DNA of 33,571 nt from an uncultured Clostridia bacterium. Lineage in GTDB: Bacteria; Bacillota; Clostridia; Christensenellales; Borkfalkiaceae. The notes below the pieces were generated by a model that saw nothing but the letters and a program-made list of their open reading frames with translations, made no database searches and was not told where the DNA came from. Each line of letters opens with the position of its first letter. The first letter of the stretch is position 1. Below, piece by piece: positions 29,686 through 33,571 of this stretch. The stretch lies in contig CANQWX010000020.1 in the NCBI GenBank assembly GCA_947627665.1, positions 1 to 33,571 on the forward strand, read 5' to 3'. The position numbers were made by a program, and so were the translations under genes.

Positions 29686-31374
29686 ATGAATCAATTTGCG
29701 ATCTTACATTTTCCGGACAGCGAATATGCTTACCCTTTGGACGAAAACACCTTGCGGCTCGTTCTCAAAACGGCGCGGGGAGAACGGTTCAAAGAGGTTT
29801 CTGTTCTTTGGAACAATAAATACGACTTTGCAAAGCGGCGCAACTTCACGCGGATGCGGCTTTTGTGCAACGACGCAATGTATGACTACTATGTCTGCGA
29901 CTTAACGTGCGCCGACGTGCGCTTTGCCTATGTATTTTTGCTTACCCTTCCCAATGATGTAGAATACTACTTTTCCGAGGAAGGCGTTACAAGCGAATAC
30001 GATTTCAAGCACGGGTATTACACCTTCTTTCAATATCCCTTCATCAACGCGGCAGACGCCGTTTCCCCCGTTCAGTGGGCGAAAACTGCGACGGTCTATC
30101 AAATTTTTATCGACCGCTTCTGCCGTGGGGATATGGAAAAGAACGACACATATATCACGCAACCGTGGGATTTGGTTCCCGGCGCGAAGGACTTTGCGGG
30201 CGGCGATATAAAGGGCATCCTTTCAAAGCTCGACGTCATTCGGGATATGGGCTTTAATACCCTGTATTTAACGCCCGTTTTCAAGTCGCCGAGCAATCAT
30301 AAATACAACGTGACGGACTATTTTGCGGTCGATCCGATGTTCGGGTCGGACGAGGATCTTCGAAGGCTCCTTGCGGCGGCGCATGAACGCGGAATGCACG
30401 TCATTCTCGACGCCGTGTTCAACCATTGTGACGAGAGCCATGCCTTTTTCCGCGACGTAAAAGAAAAGGGCAGAGCTTCAAAGTATTACAATTATTTCAT
30501 CGTGCATGGCGATTTCCCCGAAAAGTATTCCCCGCGTCATTCTGAGCGCAGCGAAGAATCCCCTCAAACGAAGTTATGCAACTATGAGATTTTTGCAGAC
30601 TGCACCTATATGCCGAAGTGGAATACTTCAAACCCCGAAGTGCGGGAATATCTCATCCATATTGCCCTCACCTATCTCTCGTGGGGTGTGGACGGGCTAC
30701 GGCTCGACGTTGCGGACGAAGTTTCCCATGTCCTTTGGCGGGAGCTGAAAGCGGCGGCAAAAGAGAAGTATCCCGAAGCGCTCCTCATCGGCGAAGTCTG
30801 GCACGAAAACGGAATGTATTTGGGCGGCGACGAGTTCGACGGCGTGATGAACTATAAGCTCCAAAAGGTGTTTGCGGACTATTTCGCAAACGATCTTCTC
30901 ACGGCACGGGAAGCGGCGGATAAGCTCAACCATATTGTGATGAACCATCGCCGGCAGACGAATGAAATGATGCTGAATTTTTTAGACAATCACGACACGC
31001 CGCGTTTTCTGCGGCTGTGCGGAGAGGACGAAGAGAAACTGCGCGCCGCGCTCATTGCCTTGTACTTTTCTGTGGGGATCCCTTGTGTTCTGTACGGCAC
31101 CGAACTTCCCCTCACGGGGGACGGCGACCCCGATTGCAGACGCACTTACGATTGGGCGGCAAAACCCCGCCACGCGCTGTTTTTAAGGGAACTTGCGCGG
31201 ACAAGAAAAATACTGCCTGCGGGCGACTTCTATGCAACAACGGAACGCGGCGCTTTGGTATTGGTGCGGGAGAATGAAGAAGCGCGCGCAAAGGTTTATT
31301 TCGGAAAGACGGAAACGGACGGTGAAATCATTTTTGAATATGAGAACATGAAAATCATAAAGGAGAAGAAATGA
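29686..31374 (+). CDS. Cytoplasmic GH13 neopullulanase/cyclomaltodextrinase-type enzyme
   Basis: A 562-residue GH13 enzyme without signal peptide. The N-terminal ~120 residues (HFPDSEYAYPLDENTLRL) are the CBM34-like domain of neopullulanases and maltogenic amylases, followed by the barrel. Region I is DAVFNHCD, the nucleophile Asp341 in GLRLDVADE, the acid/base Glu370 in IGEVWHE and Asp437 in NHDTPRF. It should hydrolyse imported maltodextrins or cyclodextrins to glucose and maltose. Residues 284-292, RHSERSEES, come from a mobile-type repeat inserted in frame within the loop before NYEIFADCTYMPKWN. The stop codon overlaps the phosphorylase start (ATGA), so the two are translationally coupled. 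The start has no normal ribosome binding site and abuts a LacI-type operator. Confidence 0.88.
   Translation: MNQFAILHFPDSEYAYPLDENTLRLVLKTARGERFKEVSVLWNNKYDFAKRRNFTRMRLLCNDAMYDYYVCDLTCADVRFAYVFLLTLPNDVEYYFSEEGVTSEYDFKHGYYTFFQYPFINAADAVSPVQWAKTATVYQIFIDRFCRGDMEKNDTYITQPWDLVPGAKDFAGGDIKGILSKLDVIRDMGFNTLYLTPVFKSPSNHKYNVTDYFAVDPMFGSDEDLRRLLAAAHERGMHVILDAVFNHCDESHAFFRDVKEKGRASKYYNYFIVHGDFPEKYSPRHSERSEESPQTKLCNYEIFADCTYMPKWNTSNPEVREYLIHIALTYLSWGVDGLRLDVADEVSHVLWRELKAAAKEKYPEALLIGEVWHENGMYLGGDEFDGVMNYKLQKVFADYFANDLLTAREAADKLNHIVMNHRRQTNEMMLNFLDNHDTPRFLRLCGEDEEKLRAALIALYFSVGIPCVLYGTELPLTGDGDPDCRRTYDWAAKPRHALFLRELARTRKILPAGDFYATTERGALVLVRENEEARAKVYFGKTETDGEIIFEYENMKIIKEKK
30535..30560 (+). repeat. 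RHSERSEES-type palindromic repeat inside the GH13 gene
   Basis: CGTCATTCTGAGCG followed by CAGCGAAGAATC is an imperfect palindrome that I recognise as a small dispersed repeat in many bacterial genomes. It translates here as RHSERSEES and keeps the frame. The flanking residues SP and PQTK may also belong to it. Confidence 0.7.
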
Positions 31375-33571
31375 ATCGGCAAAAACTATTGGAACGCTTC
31401 GAGGAGATCGACGTGCGCGGCAAGACCGCACGGGAGCTATATACGGAAATTTCCTCCGCTTGTATGGAAGAAATCGGATCGGAAAAGCAGAAAACGCCCG
31501 CGAAATGCGCGTACTATTTTTCCGTGGAATACCTCATGGGGCGAATGTTCTATAACAATCTCCTTGCCCTCGGAGTTTTGGACGAAGCACGGGAGATCTT
31601 TGCAGCAAAAGGCTTTGATCTCAACGCCTTCGAAGATGTGGAGGACGCCGCTCTCGGCAACGGCGGTTTGGGACGGCTCGCCGCCTGCTATTTGGACAGC
31701 GCGGCAAATTTGGGGTATCCCCTGTACGGCTTTGGCATCCGCTATAAATACGGTCTATTTCGCCAAAAATTCGTCGGCGGCGAACAGATCGAGGAAGCGG
31801 ATGATTGGCTGAAAACTTGGGGCGACCCGTGGTCTATTCGTCGCGCGGACGAGAAGATCGAAGTGAATTTCGCGGATATGACCGTCACGGCGGTGCCCTA
31901 TGATATGCCCATTTACGGGAAGTCCGTCAACATTTTGCGGCTGTTCCAAGCGGAAGGAGACGAGGAGGCGGAGAAGATAAGTGAATATCTCTACCCCGCG
32001 GACGACACCGTGGAAGGCAAGCTCCTCCGCATACGGCAGGAGTACTTCTTCTCTGCGGCAGCGGTGGGACAGCTCGTGCAGAAGTATGTCAAGAAATATG
32101 GCAAAAACTTCGAGCATTTCCCCGAGTTTTACGTTTTTCAGCTCAACGACACCCACGCCGTTTTTGCCGTTGCCGAGTTTTTAAGGCTTTTGACGAAAGA
32201 ATATCGCCTGACCCTTCCCCATGCGGTGGAGATCGCAAAGCGGACGTTCAACTATACCAATCATACTATTTTGCCCGAGGCGCTCGAATGCTGGGATGTG
32301 ACCCTTGTGGAGAAGATCTTGCCCGAGATCGCGCAAATTCTCACCCGCTTGCATATTCTCGCCAAGCGCGAATGGGACACCTGCGGCTACCAAAAAGCCG
32401 AGATCGAGGAAATGTCAATCGTCTGCGGTGGAAAATATTCCATGGCGAATGTCGCCGTCTTCATCTCGGGGCGCGTCAACGGCGTCGCGGAAATACATAC
32501 GAAAATCCTCAAAGAGAGACTGTTCGCAGCTGCCTATAAACACACACCCGCAAAGTTCCTCAACGTGACGAACGGCGTGACCCAAAGAAGATGGCTCCTT
32601 CTCTGCAATGAAGAGCTGGCGAAGTTCTACGATGAACGGCTCGGCACGGCATGGCGGGACGATCTCTCCCTCATTCGGAATATCAACTGCGGGGATGCGG
32701 AAACGCTCGAGGCGTTCTTGAAGATCAAAGCGGAGAAGAAGAGACAGCTTGCCGCCTATATCGAAAAGAGAGAGGGCGTAAAGCTGCTCGAGAACGCCAT
32801 CTATATCGCCCAAGTCAAGCGGCTGCACGAGTACAAGCGGCAATTCATGACCGCCCTCGCCATCCTGCGCATTTACTTTGATTTGAAAAACGGAAAACTG
32901 CCCGATTTCACGCCCACCGTGTTCATTTTCGGCGCAAAGGCGGCAGGAAGTTACAAACGGGCGAAGGAGATCATTCTGTTCCTCAATCAGATCGCCGAAC
33001 TCATTGCAAATGACGAGGACGTCAATGCGCGGCTCCAAGTTGTATTTGTGCAGAACTATGACGTGAGTTACGCCGAGAAAATCGTCGCGGGCAGCGATGT
33101 TTCCCTTCAAGTCTCCACGGCGGGATTCGAGGCGAGCGGCACGGGCAATATGAAGCTCATGATGAACGGCGCCGTGACCGTGGGAACGATGGACGGGGCA
33201 AATATTGAGATCGTGGAAGAGGCGGGCAAGGAGAACAACTATATCTTCGGCGCGACCGTGGAGGAGATCAATGCCCTCGAGGGCGTGTATGACCCCGTAA
33301 CATTCGCAGGGGAACATCCCCGTATCAAGCGCGTGACGGACACTCTCACGGACGGGACATTCGAGGACAGAGAGGGGAAACTTGCCGACCTTGCTTCTTC
33401 CCTCTTCGAGCAGACCTATAATCGCGCCGATCACTATTACGTTTTATATGACCTGCTCCCCCTTGTGGAAGCACTCTTAAAAGTGAACGAGGAATATAAG
33501 GACAGGACGCTGTTCTTAAAGAAACAGCTGAAAAATGCGACCCGTTCCGCATTTTTCTCGTCCGACAGGGC
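31371..33571 (+). CDS. glgP: Alpha-glucan (glycogen/maltodextrin) phosphorylase, cut at the right edge
   Basis: At least 733 codons of a GT35 phosphorylase starting MNRQKLLERFEEIDVRGKTA, which releases glucose-1-phosphate from alpha-1,4-glucans with pyridoxal phosphate. Conserved blocks are YFSVEYLMGRMFYNN (about 48-62), LGNGGLGRLAACYLDS (about 95-110), YNYTNHT-type FNYTNHTILPEALECW and the PLP lysine Lys595 in SGTGNMKLMMNG. The usual length is about 750-820 residues, so little is missing. AAGGAG lies before the ATG, which overlaps the stop codon of the GH13 gene by four bases. It completes the intracellular arm of the locus. It is a bacterial-type enzyme without an N-terminal regulatory extension. 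Confidence 0.93.
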   Translation, partial: MNRQKLLERFEEIDVRGKTARELYTEISSACMEEIGSEKQKTPAKCAYYFSVEYLMGRMFYNNLLALGVLDEAREIFAAKGFDLNAFEDVEDAALGNGGLGRLAACYLDSAANLGYPLYGFGIRYKYGLFRQKFVGGEQIEEADDWLKTWGDPWSIRRADEKIEVNFADMTVTAVPYDMPIYGKSVNILRLFQAEGDEEAEKISEYLYPADDTVEGKLLRIRQEYFFSAAAVGQLVQKYVKKYGKNFEHFPEFYVFQLNDTHAVFAVAEFLRLLTKEYRLTLPHAVEIAKRTFNYTNHTILPEALECWDVTLVEKILPEIAQILTRLHILAKREWDTCGYQKAEIEEMSIVCGGKYSMANVAVFISGRVNGVAEIHTKILKERLFAAAYKHTPAKFLNVTNGVTQRRWLLLCNEELAKFYDERLGTAWRDDLSLIRNINCGDAETLEAFLKIKAEKKRQLAAYIEKREGVKLLENAIYIAQVKRLHEYKRQFMTALAILRIYFDLKNGKLPDFTPTVFIFGAKAAGSYKRAKEIILFLNQIAELIANDEDVNARLQVVFVQNYDVSYAEKIVAGSDVSLQVSTAGFEASGTGNMKLMMNGAVTVGTMDGANIEIVEEAGKENNYIFGATVEEINALEGVYDPVTFAGEHPRIKRVTDTLTDGTFEDREGKLADLASSLFEQTYNRADHYYVLYDLLPLVEALLKVNEEYKDRTLFLKKQLKNATRSAFFSSDR

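Overview
The window looks like a chromosome segment of an uncultured gut-type Firmicute (Clostridia). The evidence is: near-consensus sigma-A promoters with AGGAGG-type ribosome binding sites, five Gram-positive lipoproteins, GHKL/LytTR two-component signalling, BspA-type leucine-rich repeats, a SpoIIID-like remnant and DUF4143 ATPases. Finer taxonomy (for example Christensenellales) is only a guess.

Layout. (1) 1-4134, minus strand: the first 19 codons of a gene running off the left edge, a 31-residue acidic small protein, two AAA/DUF4143 ATPases, a SWIM zinc-finger protein and a frameshifted spoIIID remnant. Both ATPase promoters carry palindromic repeat DNA. (2) 4192-4567: hairpins and low-complexity DNA without a convincing gene. 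(3) 4577-10743, minus: an operon for a CE1-like esterase lipoprotein fused to a CBM, a free-standing lipoprotein made of the same CBM, and a domain-permuted GH3 glycosidase with a membrane segment at each end. (4) 10822-12982, minus: a GHKL sensor kinase and LytTR regulator. LytTR boxes lie in front of both the regulator gene and the esterase operon, so the pair probably controls the operon and itself. (5) 13132-14526: NADP-type glutamate dehydrogenase. (6) 14741-18323: a tRNA-Arg(CCU) with a duplicated 5' half, candidate arm-type integrase sites, an integrase/excisionase pair and a second divergent integrase, but no cargo. (7) 18551 to the right edge, plus: an alpha-glucan locus with a GH13 amylase lipoprotein, a 291-residue secreted protein, a 1673-residue BspA-type LRR lipoprotein, a sugar-binding lipoprotein, a short LacI-type regulator, a cytoplasmic GH13 enzyme and an alpha-glucan phosphorylase cut by the window end.

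How the parts work together (inference). In region 7, starch or glycogen would be cut at the surface by the lipoprotein amylase and held by the two companion proteins. The binding lipoprotein would pass oligosaccharides to an ABC permease encoded elsewhere, and the cytoplasmic GH13 enzyme plus phosphorylase would convert them to glucose and glucose-1-phosphate. Near-identical operators in front of the two GH13 genes, one of them ending at a start codon, suggest the LacI protein switches both ends of the pathway. In region 3 the esterase, CBM protein and GH3 enzyme form a second membrane-attached glycan module under LytTR control.
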